A stretch of DNA of 64,000 nt, taken from the NCBI GenBank assembly GCA_963746955.1, contig CAVVDR010000005.1:92384-156383 (forward strand), read 5' to 3'. Under the pieces are notes generated by a model. It did not search any database, was not told the origin of the DNA, and saw only the letters and a list, made by a program, of their open reading frames with translations. The position numbers and the translations under genes were made by a program. Origin of the DNA: DASQBT01 sp963746955. Lineage in GTDB: Bacteria > Pseudomonadota > Gammaproteobacteria > Burkholderiales > Thiobacillaceae. This document shows positions 34,534 to 43,611 of this stretch, in pieces; positions within the stretch are counted from its first letter, which is position 1; each line of letters opens with the position of its first letter.

Positions 34534-35169
34534 GGTAGCGCCCCCTTTTCCGTTAGCCAGCACTCACGCGTGGAAAACAGCTTGATGAACCTTGCTGATT
34601 CCCGATGATGGTTCACCGTGTCGATGGAGGGCATCTGACGGAAGCAACAACCGGCTGAAAAGTTTAATCGCGGCATTTAAAGCCTTCGCCTACGCGCCGC
34701 ATTTCTCTTTCGCCTTCGAACAACTGGAATTCCTAGGCCAGCCGCGCCGCCTGCTTATTGCCTTGTCTGAAGACTTTAACGGCCTTCAAGATCCAAATGC
34801 TGCAAATGCATGGAAAGCTTGGTGCGTACAGCACTGAATCAGTGGTGTAAGTTTGGAAGGCTCAAAGTGCCAGGTCGCTGCCACCTCTGTGCAGCAATAC
34901 GGATCGCAGACGTGCATCTCACCCACCGAAGCGACCGCATGCCTGGCCCTAATGCGCCTGCCACAGGATCGCTGTTCCCACCATGGCTGGCGCGATTCCG
35001 GACACCACGCCGACCATGCCATGCGCGATGCCAATGTCCGCCATTCAAACTCCAGTCTGTCATGTTCCTGGCAGGATGCCAATGTCCGCCATTCAAACTC
35101 CAGTCTGTCATGTTCCTGGCAGAATGCTGGGCTATCCTGAAAGCGTGTAACTCTGACAGGAGCGGGAAA
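34534..35169. other. Gene-poor stretch with a tandem repeat
   Basis: No supported gene. A frame around 34650-34840 (plus) reads somewhat protein-like (FAFEQLEFLGQPRRLLIAL) but lacks a convincing start and matches nothing I recognise; it may be a gene remnant. A 48-bp tandem duplication lies at 35027-35122, just before the next small gene. Confidence 0.45.
35027..35122. repeat. Tandem duplication, two 48-bp copies
   Basis: The unit starts GATGCCAATGTCCGCCATTC and ends CTGGCAG; copy 1 is 35027-35074 and copy 2 is 35075-35122, identical by eye. It ends about 47 bases before the ATG of the small exported protein, so it would lie in its promoter or leader region. Confidence 0.9.
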
Positions 35170-35376
35170 ATGCGTACTTTCAAGACTCTGTTCGTCGCGT
35201 CTCTGTTTCTGGGCGTCTTGCCAATCGCCTGCCCCGCTTTCGGCGCGGTGAACGAGGCAGACAAGCTGGCGGGCGGGAGCATTAGCCCCTCCTGTCCGAC
35301 GACCGTTAACCGAACGGGCTCGCTTGCCGGCGCCAGCACAGGACAACGCTGCACCGCGGCTTGCCAAGTCGCATGA
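35170..35376 (+). CDS. Small exported protein, unknown
   Basis: 68 aa from ATG 35170, with ACAGGAGCGG upstream. A clear signal peptide (MRTFKTLFVASLFLGVLPIACPAFGA) is followed by a short Ser/Thr/Gly-rich mature part with three Cys (SPSCPTT, QRCTAAC). Not recognised. Its stop overlaps the ATG of the TPR gene, so either the two are coupled or this is a truncated exported protein. Confidence 0.45.
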   Translation: MRTFKTLFVASLFLGVLPIACPAFGAVNEADKLAGGSISPSCPTTVNRTGSLAGASTGQRCTAACQVA

Positions 35377-35729
35377 CCACATTGGACAACCTGCTCAAAC
35401 TCGTGGGCACGCCGCGCGACGGGGCGCTGTTGCGCTTTTCGCTGGGCAATGAGCTTTTGAAAGTGGGCAACGCCACAGAGGCGATCGTTCAGCTGCGCGC
35501 GGCAGTCGATTTGGATCCCTTCTTTTCCGCCGCCTGGAAATTGCTGGGCAAAGCGCTGACCGACGCGGATCACCTGCAGGAAGCGCTTGCCTCTTATCGC
35601 CAGGGCATTGCAGTGGCCGAAGCCCGAGGCGACATTCAGGCGGCAAAGGAAATGAAGGTATTCGTCCGGCGCATCGAGCGCGCCGCAGATTTCCCCGGAA
35701 AAGACCCCGGCATCGATTCGGGGGATTGA
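35373..35729 (+). CDS. Small tetratricopeptide-repeat protein
   Basis: 118 aa from ATG 35373. Two to three TPR units are visible (LLRFSLGNELLKVGNATEAIVQLRAAVDLDP; AAWKLLGKALTDADHLQEALASYRQGI). It has no signal peptide. Convergent with hypE. Likely a protein-protein adaptor; its partner is unknown. Confidence 0.8.
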   Translation: MTTLDNLLKLVGTPRDGALLRFSLGNELLKVGNATEAIVQLRAAVDLDPFFSAAWKLLGKALTDADHLQEALASYRQGIAVAEARGDIQAAKEMKVFVRRIERAADFPGKDPGIDSGD

Positions 35730-35826
35730 ATACTTCGGGTCCGGATCGCAATAGCCTCGCGCGACGCGGACCGCGGCCTGCATACCGAAGCACTTCTCGC
35801 AGGCATAACACAAGCATTAACAGGTC

Positions 35827-36831
35827 CTAGCAAATGCGCGGCAGCGGGTCGTCCTCCAGTTCGTCCAGCACGCGGCGTCCCCCCAGTTCAGTTTCCAACA
35901 CCACTTGAGCGTGGCCTGCATCAATTCGGCCGATCAGCGCGGCCTCTTCGCCGCCCGGCAGGGCGTGCCAGGCAGACAACACGGACTCGGCTGCCTCTGG
36001 CGCCGCCACCGCCACGATACGGCCTTCGCAGGCCAGGTAATAGGGATCGTAACCCAGCATCTCGCACACCGAAGCCACCGCATCTCTGACCGGAATGTGC
36101 TTCTGCTCCAACACTGCGGTGCAGGCCGTGGCGTGGGCAATCTCATGCGCCACCGTAGCCAGCCCGCCGCGAGTGGGATCGCGCATGAATTTAACGCCGG
36201 GCAGATTCCAAACGGCCCGCGCCAGGGGTAGAACCGAGGCTGAATCGGATTGCACCTCGCCGGACAGGCCGAACTGTTCGCGCGCCAGCATCACTGAAAT
36301 GCCATGGTCGCCGACTGGACCGGACACCAGCACCCGGTCGCCTGGCGAGATCTGTTTGAGATGGAGCGGCTGCCGTGCGGCGCGCACGCCGATGCCGGCG
36401 ACGGAGACATACAACCCGCCCCCTTCCCCGCGCCGTACCACCTTGGTGTCGCCGGCCGCCACCTGCACGCCGTTTTCCTTTGCCGCGCTGGCAAAGCTGG
36501 CGATCAGACGCTCCAGCACCGCCACTTCCAGACCTTCCTCGATGATGGCGGAAAGCGTGAAGTATCGCGGCTCCGCGCCCGCCACGGCGAGATCGTTCAC
36601 CACCCCATGGACAGCGAGGGAGCCTAGATTGCCGCCGGGAAACTCCAGCGGCTGCACGGTAAAACCATCGGTGGTAACCATGATTTCGCCGCTCAGTCCG
36701 GGCAGAAGCGCCGCATCTGCGTCGGTATCCAAAGCCGGATTGGCGAGATGTTTTGCAAACAGCTCAGCGATCAGTTCGCGCATGAAGCGCCCGCCGTTGC
36801 CATGCGCCAGGAGGATGCGGTTTTCATTCAT
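35827..36831 (-). CDS. hypE: Hydrogenase maturation protein HypE
   Basis: About 334 aa from ATG 36831 (MNENRILLAHGNGG). HypE dehydrates the carbamoyl group on its C-terminal Cys to give the CN ligand of the active site. The C-terminus is PRIC, with the essential Cys last. PurM-like motifs are present (DGFTVQPLEFPGG, GDTKVVRRG, RDPTRGGLATV). It sits 32 kb from hypCABD but on the same strand, directly after a hypF remnant that it overlaps by 4 bases. Confidence 0.96.
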   Translation of the reverse strand: MNENRILLAHGNGGRFMRELIAELFAKHLANPALDTDADAALLPGLSGEIMVTTDGFTVQPLEFPGGNLGSLAVHGVVNDLAVAGAEPRYFTLSAIIEEGLEVAVLERLIASFASAAKENGVQVAAGDTKVVRRGEGGGLYVSVAGIGVRAARQPLHLKQISPGDRVLVSGPVGDHGISVMLAREQFGLSGEVQSDSASVLPLARAVWNLPGVKFMRDPTRGGLATVAHEIAHATACTAVLEQKHIPVRDAVASVCEMLGYDPYYLACEGRIVAVAAPEAAESVLSAWHALPGGEEAALIGRIDAGHAQVVLETELGGRRVLDELEDDPLPRIC

Positions 36832-37060
36832 GGTTTGTAATCCGAGTAGAGAAATTCCATCACTTGTCCCAAGCATACGCCGGCCTCATTGACCGACACC
36901 AGCATGGGAAGGCGCACCTGAAAGCCTGCGTTATCCAGAAGTGCAGTGCCTTGCCTTGGTCGGCGAGCGGCCGATTCTGGAACACGCCACCGGTAAGCCC
37001 CACGTCGCGACCGATCGCGTAATGAAATGTCCTCGGGCAGAAGAATCCTCATCTCGATCA
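36828..37060 (-). pseudogene. hypF: C-terminal remnant of hypF
   Basis: In one frame (about 37060-36950) the text is FHYAIGRDVGLTGGVFQNRPLADQ, the conserved end region of HypF; the remainder continues in another frame (ALLDNAGFQVRLPMLVSVNE, CLGQVMEFL) down to a stop overlapping hypE. About 60-70 codons remain of a ~750-codon gene, with a frameshift inside. HypF makes the carbamoyl donor for CN synthesis, so a full copy must exist elsewhere if the hydrogenases mature. Confidence 0.85.
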
Positions 37061-37187
37061 GTCGGCCGTCCTATAAATGAAAGGTGAAACGCCAACCGGC
37101 TCAGAACCAATTGGAATCCGCATGGCCAAAGCTTCAGGAAATCGCGTAAATTGCCATGCCAACGGCCAACCGATTAAAGGAAGCATT

Positions 37188-39149
37188 ATGGAACACGTGC
37201 GTCGTATGCTGCTCATGCCCGTTCTGTTGCTGCTATTGCTGCCCGCTGCATCCGCGCGGGCCGATGATGACGAGACCTGGACGCCCACGCCGCCGCGCCT
37301 GAGCTTCATCGACGGACAGGTTTCCTACTGGCGCCCGGGCGCGGACGACTGGGTCAGCGCGCCTGCCAATCTGCCCTTGGCTGAGGGGGATGCGCTCTAC
37401 ACCGGGCAAAACGCCAATCTTGAAGTGCAATTCGGCAGCCGCAGCTTTGTGCGCGCGGATGAGAATACTCAGCTAAGCCTGGTGAACCAGGAAGAGCATT
37501 TTATTCAGTTCGAGCTCACCGACGGCCTGGTTTCCTTCGACATCCGCAATATTTCGGAAGGTGACACGGTGGAAGTCGATACGCCCAACGCAGTCTTCAC
37601 GATTGAGCATCCCGGCAATTACCGGGTGGATGTGGACGCTCAGGATACTCACTTCATCACCCGGGATGGCGGCCGCGCCACCGTTACCACGGCCGATGGC
37701 CGCTCCATGAGCATCTATCCTTCCGAGGATATTGTCGTCACCGGCACCAACCCGGCCCAGGTGGCTACCTATGCAGCGCCGGCGCCAGACGCCTGGGATC
37801 GCTGGAACGACGAGCGCACAAGCCGGCTGACGGAATCAGTGAGCACCCGTTATCTTCCGCCCGATGTCTATGGCGCGGAAGATCTGGACAATTACGGCCA
37901 GTGGCGAATCGTGCAGGAGTACGGTCCGGTATGGATACCCTACGGCGTCGGTGCGGACTGGATTCCCTACAGCACCGGTTCCTGGGTCTGGGACCCTTAC
38001 TACGAATGGACGTGGATCGATGACGCGCCCTGGGGCTGGGCGCCATTCCATTATGGCCGCTGGGTGGAAATCGGTGGCTTGTGGGCTTGGGCACCCGGAC
38101 CCGTCGTAAGGCGATCGGACTACTGCCCCGCTCTGGTGAGCTTTCTGGTCCGCGGTGGGGACGTCTCCCTGCGCGCCGGCTTCGGTGCGCCCGGCCTGTC
38201 CTGGGTTGCCTTGAGCTGGGGAGAGCCTGTCCTGCCCTGGTGGGGCCGGCGCGATTTCCGCGGCCATCCGCATTGGGCCGGATGGGGCGGACCGCGCATT
38301 GTCAACAATGTAGTTGTCAGCCGCACGACAGTGATCAATGTGAACAATATCCATTACCACAATGCCAGCCTGCCCCGCGCCGTCGTTACCGTGCCCGCGG
38401 ACAAGTTCGGCCGGGCGAGGTTCCGCGCCACGCCGGTGACCGACGTTCGCCATGAAGATTACCGCCCGGTGCACGGCGAACTGCCGATCAAACCTTCACA
38501 CCTGAGCCTCACCGGCGGCGCTCCGGCGGGCCTGCGTCCGCCGCGCGACATCATTACCCGCCGAGTGGTGGCCGGCCATCCTCCGCGCGAGCGAACCCTG
38601 CCCTGGCAAAACGAAGGGCCCCGGTCTCAACCGGCTCAGACCGGCCCAGCGCCTAATATTGTGAAGCCGCCCTCACCGCGCGATCGCGAGACTCGTACGC
38701 TGCCACGGCCGCCTTTCGGCCCACAGGCCGGCCCGGAACGCAGACCCCTCCCCTTGCCGCCGCGCTTTGGCGACGTTCGCACTGCTCCACCGCCTGGGCT
38801 GCCGCCGCAAAGCACCGCCAGCCCGGACTTCAACCGTACGCCGGACAGCGTGCGCAGAACGGTTCCGTTTAGTGTTCATCCTGTTGCGCCGCCTGCCCAA
38901 CCCGTTCCAGGACCCGCTCATCCCGCTCCATCGCCAAGTGCGGTTCCGCCCGGCGTCGGCCACCCAGCACCCTCGGGGCTACAGAATCGATCGGAACGCC
39001 AGAGACCTTTCGAGTTGCCACCACGGCAAGAAATCAGGCGAGGAGGAAACGCGCAAGCCCTGCCGGGCACTCCCGGCAACCAGACGTATCAGAGGCCGGC
39101 GGGCGAAAACCGCCGCTGGAACAGGGATGACGGCCGCGGCAATCAATAG
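37188..39149 (+). CDS. FecR-domain / DUF6600-like exported protein with Pro-rich tail
   Basis: 653 aa from ATG 37188 (AAAGGAAG upstream), with a signal peptide ending ASARA. Residues ~30-170 resemble a FecR domain (FIDGQVSYWRPG, LPLAEGDALYTGQNANLEVQF). Next is a Trp/Tyr/Pro-rich segment (YGPVWIPYGVGADWIPYSTG; WAPFHYGRW) typical of DUF6600 proteins, then a long Pro/Arg-rich, probably disordered C-terminus. Envelope location is likely; the function is unknown. Confidence 0.85.
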   Translation: MEHVRRMLLMPVLLLLLLPAASARADDDETWTPTPPRLSFIDGQVSYWRPGADDWVSAPANLPLAEGDALYTGQNANLEVQFGSRSFVRADENTQLSLVNQEEHFIQFELTDGLVSFDIRNISEGDTVEVDTPNAVFTIEHPGNYRVDVDAQDTHFITRDGGRATVTTADGRSMSIYPSEDIVVTGTNPAQVATYAAPAPDAWDRWNDERTSRLTESVSTRYLPPDVYGAEDLDNYGQWRIVQEYGPVWIPYGVGADWIPYSTGSWVWDPYYEWTWIDDAPWGWAPFHYGRWVEIGGLWAWAPGPVVRRSDYCPALVSFLVRGGDVSLRAGFGAPGLSWVALSWGEPVLPWWGRRDFRGHPHWAGWGGPRIVNNVVVSRTTVINVNNIHYHNASLPRAVVTVPADKFGRARFRATPVTDVRHEDYRPVHGELPIKPSHLSLTGGAPAGLRPPRDIITRRVVAGHPPRERTLPWQNEGPRSQPAQTGPAPNIVKPPSPRDRETRTLPRPPFGPQAGPERRPLPLPPRFGDVRTAPPPGLPPQSTASPDFNRTPDSVRRTVPFSVHPVAPPAQPVPGPAHPAPSPSAVPPGVGHPAPSGLQNRSERQRPFELPPRQEIRRGGNAQALPGTPGNQTYQRPAGENRRWNRDDGRGNQ

Positions 39150-39328
39150 GCTGCCGCGGGGTCTTGGGTCTGTTGATCAAGCGAAGCCAGCGCTTTGGCC
39201 AGGCGCCACATGCAGTCACGCGATATTCAATTTGATCAATAGGGAAGCATAAGGCCGGCGCGATGATACGGAAGGCTATAGTCGCCACCGCCAGCTTCCC
39301 GCGACCGGGTTCCGCTCTCAACGCGGAA

Positions 39329-39559
39329 TCAAGGTTCCTGCCTATCTGTTGAGCGCCTCTTGCCCTGCCTGCGCCAGAGTTCCAGGCAATCCAAGCCGCA
39401 GAAGTGGGCGATGTAATCGGCCGCCTCTTCGCGTATCGCATCGCTCTCCGGTAGTTCCGTCAGGCACATTTCGCAGGTGAGCACGGTGCACTGGTCGTCA
39501 CTTCCGCAGTCAAGTACCTGCGCCCCGGAAGGGGTAAGATTGTCACGGTGCATAGCCAT
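39329..39559 (-). CDS. DUF3330-like small Cys-rich protein
   Basis: About 76 aa from ATG 39559 (MAMHRDNL). Two Cys pairs resemble a zinc-binding treble-clef-like protein (CEMCLTELPESDA; FCGLDCLELW), as in DUF3330 proteins often found with mobile elements. Divergent from nnrD. Confidence 0.65.
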   Translation of the reverse strand: MAMHRDNLTPSGAQVLDCGSDDQCTVLTCEMCLTELPESDAIREEAADYIAHFCGLDCLELWRRQGKRRSTDRQEP

Positions 39560-39686
39560 ACATTTCTCCAATTTGCTGCGCCGGAAACATCGTTCTGGAC
39601 TCGCACCGCCTGAAACCGCGGCACCGACCCCATCGCCGGCCCAAACCATCATGATTTGAGTTTAGGCAATTAATAAAGGTTTCGAC

Positions 39687-40496
39687 ATGCAATATTCGCT
39701 GCTCCCACCCCGTCCCCGAGACAGCCACAAAGGACAATTTGGCTGGGTTGGCGTTGTGGGCGGCGCACCGGGAATGGTGGGGGCCGCGCTTCTGGCCGGC
39801 CGTTCAGCCCTCAAAAGCGGCGCAGGCCGGGTAACGCTGGGTTTGCTGGATGAGCGGGTGGCGGTGGACTTCACCCGCCCGGAACTCATGTTCGCGGCGC
39901 CCGAAAAACTGGTGGAAGACGCGCAATTAAGCGTGATGGCGCTGGGCCCGGGATTGGGCCAGGGCGAACACGCGCTCGCCCTGCTGAAAAAGGCACTGGC
40001 CCTGCCCTGCCCACTGGTGCTGGACGCGGATGGCTTGAATCTGCTGGCCTCCCATGCTGAGGTCAAGGACACGCTCGTGCGCCGATCCCTACCCACGCTG
40101 CTGACCCCGCATCCGGGCGAAGCCGCACGCCTGCTTGGCTGCAGTGTCGCCGAGGTGCAGGCAGACCGATCGGCGACCGCCCGAAGGATTGCCGAATCTT
40201 TTCGCGCCTGGACTGTGCTCAAGGGCGCAGGCAGTGTGATTGCCCAGCCGGACGGAAGCGTCAGCGTCAACTCCAGCGGCTGTCCGGCCATGGCGGCAGC
40301 AGGCATGGGCGACGTACTGACCGGCCTGATCGCAGGACTGATCGCCCAAGGCCTGGAACCGGGCCGGGCGATGGAAGCCGGCGTCTATTTGCATGGCGCA
40401 GCCGGCGAGCGGGTCTGGAAGGAGAACGGCCATCCGCCGTCAATAGCTGCGTCGGATTTGATCGACTCGATAAGCGCCAATTTGGGGACAAGCTGA
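39687..40496 (+). CDS. nnrD: ADP-dependent NAD(P)H-hydrate dehydratase
   Basis: 269 aa; the YjeF C-terminal (ribokinase-like) domain alone, without the N-terminal epimerase domain. Motifs: GVVGGAPGMVGAALLAGRSALKSGAG, LDADGLNLL, LTPHPGEAARLLG and the catalytic-loop text NSSGCPAMAAAGMGDVLTG. It repairs hydrated NAD(P)H in the cytoplasm. Convergent with galU. Confidence 0.93.
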   Translation: MQYSLLPPRPRDSHKGQFGWVGVVGGAPGMVGAALLAGRSALKSGAGRVTLGLLDERVAVDFTRPELMFAAPEKLVEDAQLSVMALGPGLGQGEHALALLKKALALPCPLVLDADGLNLLASHAEVKDTLVRRSLPTLLTPHPGEAARLLGCSVAEVQADRSATARRIAESFRAWTVLKGAGSVIAQPDGSVSVNSSGCPAMAAAGMGDVLTGLIAGLIAQGLEPGRAMEAGVYLHGAAGERVWKENGHPPSIAASDLIDSISANLGTS

Positions 40497-40612
40497 AGGC
40501 GCGCTATCCGTCAGCGCCAGCGTCAGAACCTCGTGGCGGTCCAGTCAGCCATTCTTCTCATCAACGCGCGCCGCTTCGTTCGCAAATGCAAGGCAGGCTC
40601 TTGCGGCCCTCC

Positions 40613-41482
40613 TTAACAGAGCCGGCCCTTGAGATAGGCGGCAAATTCCTCAGCCACTTCGGGGTGACGCAGGGCATGCTCCACCGTGGCCTGCAGATAT
40701 CCCAGTTTGCTGCCGCAGTCATAGCGCACCGCATCATAGGCATATGCCAGCACCTGCTGTTCCTTTAGCAACGCGGAAATCGCATCAGTGAGTTGCAGTT
40801 CGCCTCCCGCGCCTGGCTCCAGACTTTGAATGAAATGAAAAATGCGCGGGGTCAAAATATACCGCCCCACTACGCCCAGGGTCGAGGGCGCGTCCTTCGG
40901 TTCGGGTTTTTCCACGATGGCGTTCACCCGGGATATGCGGTCAGTCAGCGCACTGGCGTCCACGATGCCGTAGGAGGCGGTATCCTGCCGCGCCACCTGT
41001 TGCACCCCGAGAATCGAGCAGCGGTAGTAGTTGTACTGATCGACCATCTGCTTCATTACCGGGATGTCCGCATCCAGCAGGTCGTCCGCCAGAATCACGG
41101 CAAAGGGTTCATTGCCCACCACCGGCTGGGCGCACAGCACGGCGTGGCCCAGACCGAGCGCCTCCGCCTGACGGATATAGATGAAATTGACACCAGCCGG
41201 CCGTATCGACTTGACCAGTTCCAGGGTGTCGTCCTTGCCGCGCATCGCCAGTTCGGTTTCCAGTTCGTAGGCCTTGTCGAAGTGGTCTTCCACTGTGCGC
41301 TTGGTGCGGCTGCTGATGAAGATGATATCGGTGATGCCCGCCGCCACGGCTTCTTCCACCGCATACTGGATCAGCGGCTTGTCGACGATCGGCAACATTT
41401 CCTTGGGGCTCGCCTTGGTAGCTGGCAGGAAGCGGGTCCCCAAGCCCGCTACAGGGAATACTGCTTTTTTGACTGTTTGCAT
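40613..41482 (-). CDS. galU: UTP-glucose-1-phosphate uridylyltransferase
   Basis: 289 aa. The N-terminal FPVAGLGTRFLPATKASPKEMLPIVDKP is the nucleotidyltransferase signature. Makes UDP-glucose for envelope polysaccharides. It follows ligA on the same strand, 6 bases after the ligA stop. Confidence 0.96.
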   Translation of the reverse strand: MQTVKKAVFPVAGLGTRFLPATKASPKEMLPIVDKPLIQYAVEEAVAAGITDIIFISSRTKRTVEDHFDKAYELETELAMRGKDDTLELVKSIRPAGVNFIYIRQAEALGLGHAVLCAQPVVGNEPFAVILADDLLDADIPVMKQMVDQYNYYRCSILGVQQVARQDTASYGIVDASALTDRISRVNAIVEKPEPKDAPSTLGVVGRYILTPRIFHFIQSLEPGAGGELQLTDAISALLKEQQVLAYAYDAVRYDCGSKLGYLQATVEHALRHPEVAEEFAAYLKGRLC

Positions 41483-41488
41483 AATTGA

Positions 41489-43581
41489 TCATTCCTTATC
41501 AATCCTGGAAGCGGCCGGGTCCCCCACCGCTCCGACCAATTTTAGCAATTCATCTTCGTTCAAAATGGCGACGCCCAATTCCTGTGCCTTTACCAGTTTG
41601 CTGCCCGCTTCTTCTCCCGCCACCACATAGTCGGTTTTTCTTGATACCGAGCCGGCCACCTTGCCCCCCGCCGCCTCGATCTTTTCCTTCGCGGCTTCCC
41701 GTCTCAGGCTCGGCAAGGTCCCGGTAAGCACCAATGTCTTGCCGGCAGGGCCGCCGCGCCGAGCCTGACGACAGATGCGTGCTCGATCCAGATGATACCA
41801 GCCGCCCGCAACTGCGAGATGACCGCTTGATTATGTGGTTCGCGAAAAACTGAGTGATCTTTGCGAGACCACCGGCCCGACATCCGGCACCTGTGCGAGC
41901 CCCGCCTCGTCAGCCTTCATAAGTCCGCCAGCCTGCCGAAATGTCTGGCCAAATCTTTTGCCTGGCTTCTCCCACATTGCGAATACCCAGAGCAAAGATG
42001 AACCGCGCCAAAGTGGTGTGCTTGCTCTTCTCGATTGCGTGAGGAGGTTGGCAGCGGAGATATCCCCCATCCGATCCAAGACCGGCCACCTGGTCCAATT
42101 GCAAACTGTAGAGCTCGGCCGCGGTTTGCAACCATGCCTTGGTCGACCAGTTGATCAATCAGTTTTTCCCCCAAGCCTTCGATATCCATGGCCCGGCGCG
42201 AGGCAAAATGCAACAGGGCCTGTTGCGCTGCGCAGGACAATTCAGACCCCCGGTGCAACGCGCCACCGCTTCATCCACGAGCCGCACCACACGGCTGCCA
42301 CAAATCGGGCAGCGGCTGGGCATGACAAAGTGTCTGGCATCGGTCGGGCGCCGCTCCTTGATGACTGACACCACCTCAGGAATCACGTCGCCTGCGCGAC
42401 GCACTGATACCCAGTCTCCGATCATCACATCCTTGCGGCCGACCTCGTCCTCATTGTGCAGCGTGGCATTGGTCACCGTCACGCCGCCGACAAATACCGG
42501 GGTAAGCCGGGCCACGGGCGTAATGGCACCGGTGCGTCCCACTTGCACATCAATACTCCAGCACCTGGGTAATCTGCTCCTGCGCAGGATACTTGTGCGC
42601 CACTGCCCATGCCGGCTCGCGATTGCGAAATCCCAGCTTGTCCTGCAGAGCGAGCGAGTTGACCTTGTACACCACCCCGTCAATGTCGAACGGCAAGCTG
42701 TCGCGCTTGGCCGCAATGTATTGATGAAAGGCGACGAGCACATCCGCGCCTGCGCCAACCGTGCGCTGTTCACTGACGGGGATGCCGAGATCGGCCAATG
42801 CATCAAGCATCGCGCTATGCGTGGGTGGCAAGGCCCAGCCCTGCACTTCGCCAATGCCATAGGCAAAAAAGGAAAGCGGTCGCTGCGCGGCAAGTCTGGA
42901 ATCCAGTTGGCGGATACTGCCCGCGGCACCGTTGCGCGGGTTGATAAGAGGTGGTTTGCCCTGCGCACGCTGGCGTGCGTTGTAACGCTCAAAATCAGCG
43001 TGTTTCATGATGACTTCACCCCGCACTTCCAGCACGGCGGGAACACGATCTGCCGCCAGCTTGAGGGGAATGCCGCGGATGGTGCGGACATTTTCCGTGA
43101 CATCTTCGCCGGTTTCGCCGTCGCCACGCGTCGCCCCCTGAACCAGCACTCCGCCGACGTATCGCAGATTGATCGCCAGGCCATCGAACTTGAGTTCGGC
43201 AGCGTATTCGACGGGCGGATCCGATTCGTTCAATTTCAGCTTGTTGCGAACCTTCCTGTCGAAATTTACCGCTCCGGTCGGGCTGGCGTCCGACTCGGTT
43301 TCGATCGACAGCATGGGTACCGCATGGCGCACCGGAGCAAAGGAATCCAGCACTTTCCCGCCCACCCGCTGAGTGGGCGACTCGGGAGTAAGCAACTGGG
43401 GGTATTGCGTCTCCAGGGCCTGAAGCTCGCGGAACAGCCGGTCATATTCGCTGTCCGGAATCTCCGGATCGTCGAGTACGTAGTAGCGATAATTGTGATG
43501 TTCGAGCTGCTCACGCAGACGCCGGGCCTGGGCCTCAGCCTCGGCCGGGACGGTCAGGGGACCTCCAATCAAATCTTTCAT
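41489..43581 (-). pseudogene. ligA: NAD-dependent DNA ligase with multiple frameshifts
   Basis: The region encodes LigA from end to end but in changing frames. 43581-42550 is one open frame with the NTase domain (active site AELKFDGLAINL, NPRNGAAGS). Conserved text then jumps frame near 42550 (continuing VGRTGAITPVARLTPV), again near 42200-42250 (DIEGLGEKLIDQLVDQG), and several more times to 41735 (LYSLQLDQVAGL, KHTTLARFIFALGIRNVGEA, LAQVPDVGPVVSQ), before the BRCT domain (LVLTGTLPSLRR, 41734-41489). I count at least six shifts. The conserved residues between them are intact, so recent damage or sequencing indels are both possible. Confidence 0.85.
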
Positions 43582-43611
43582 GGGCCCATGAAGGACTTAA
43601 TCAGAGGTTCC

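Noticed and set aside
35027..35122. Possible CRISPR mini-array
   Set aside because: The two copies are directly adjacent with no spacer, and no cas gene is present; it is a simple tandem duplication.
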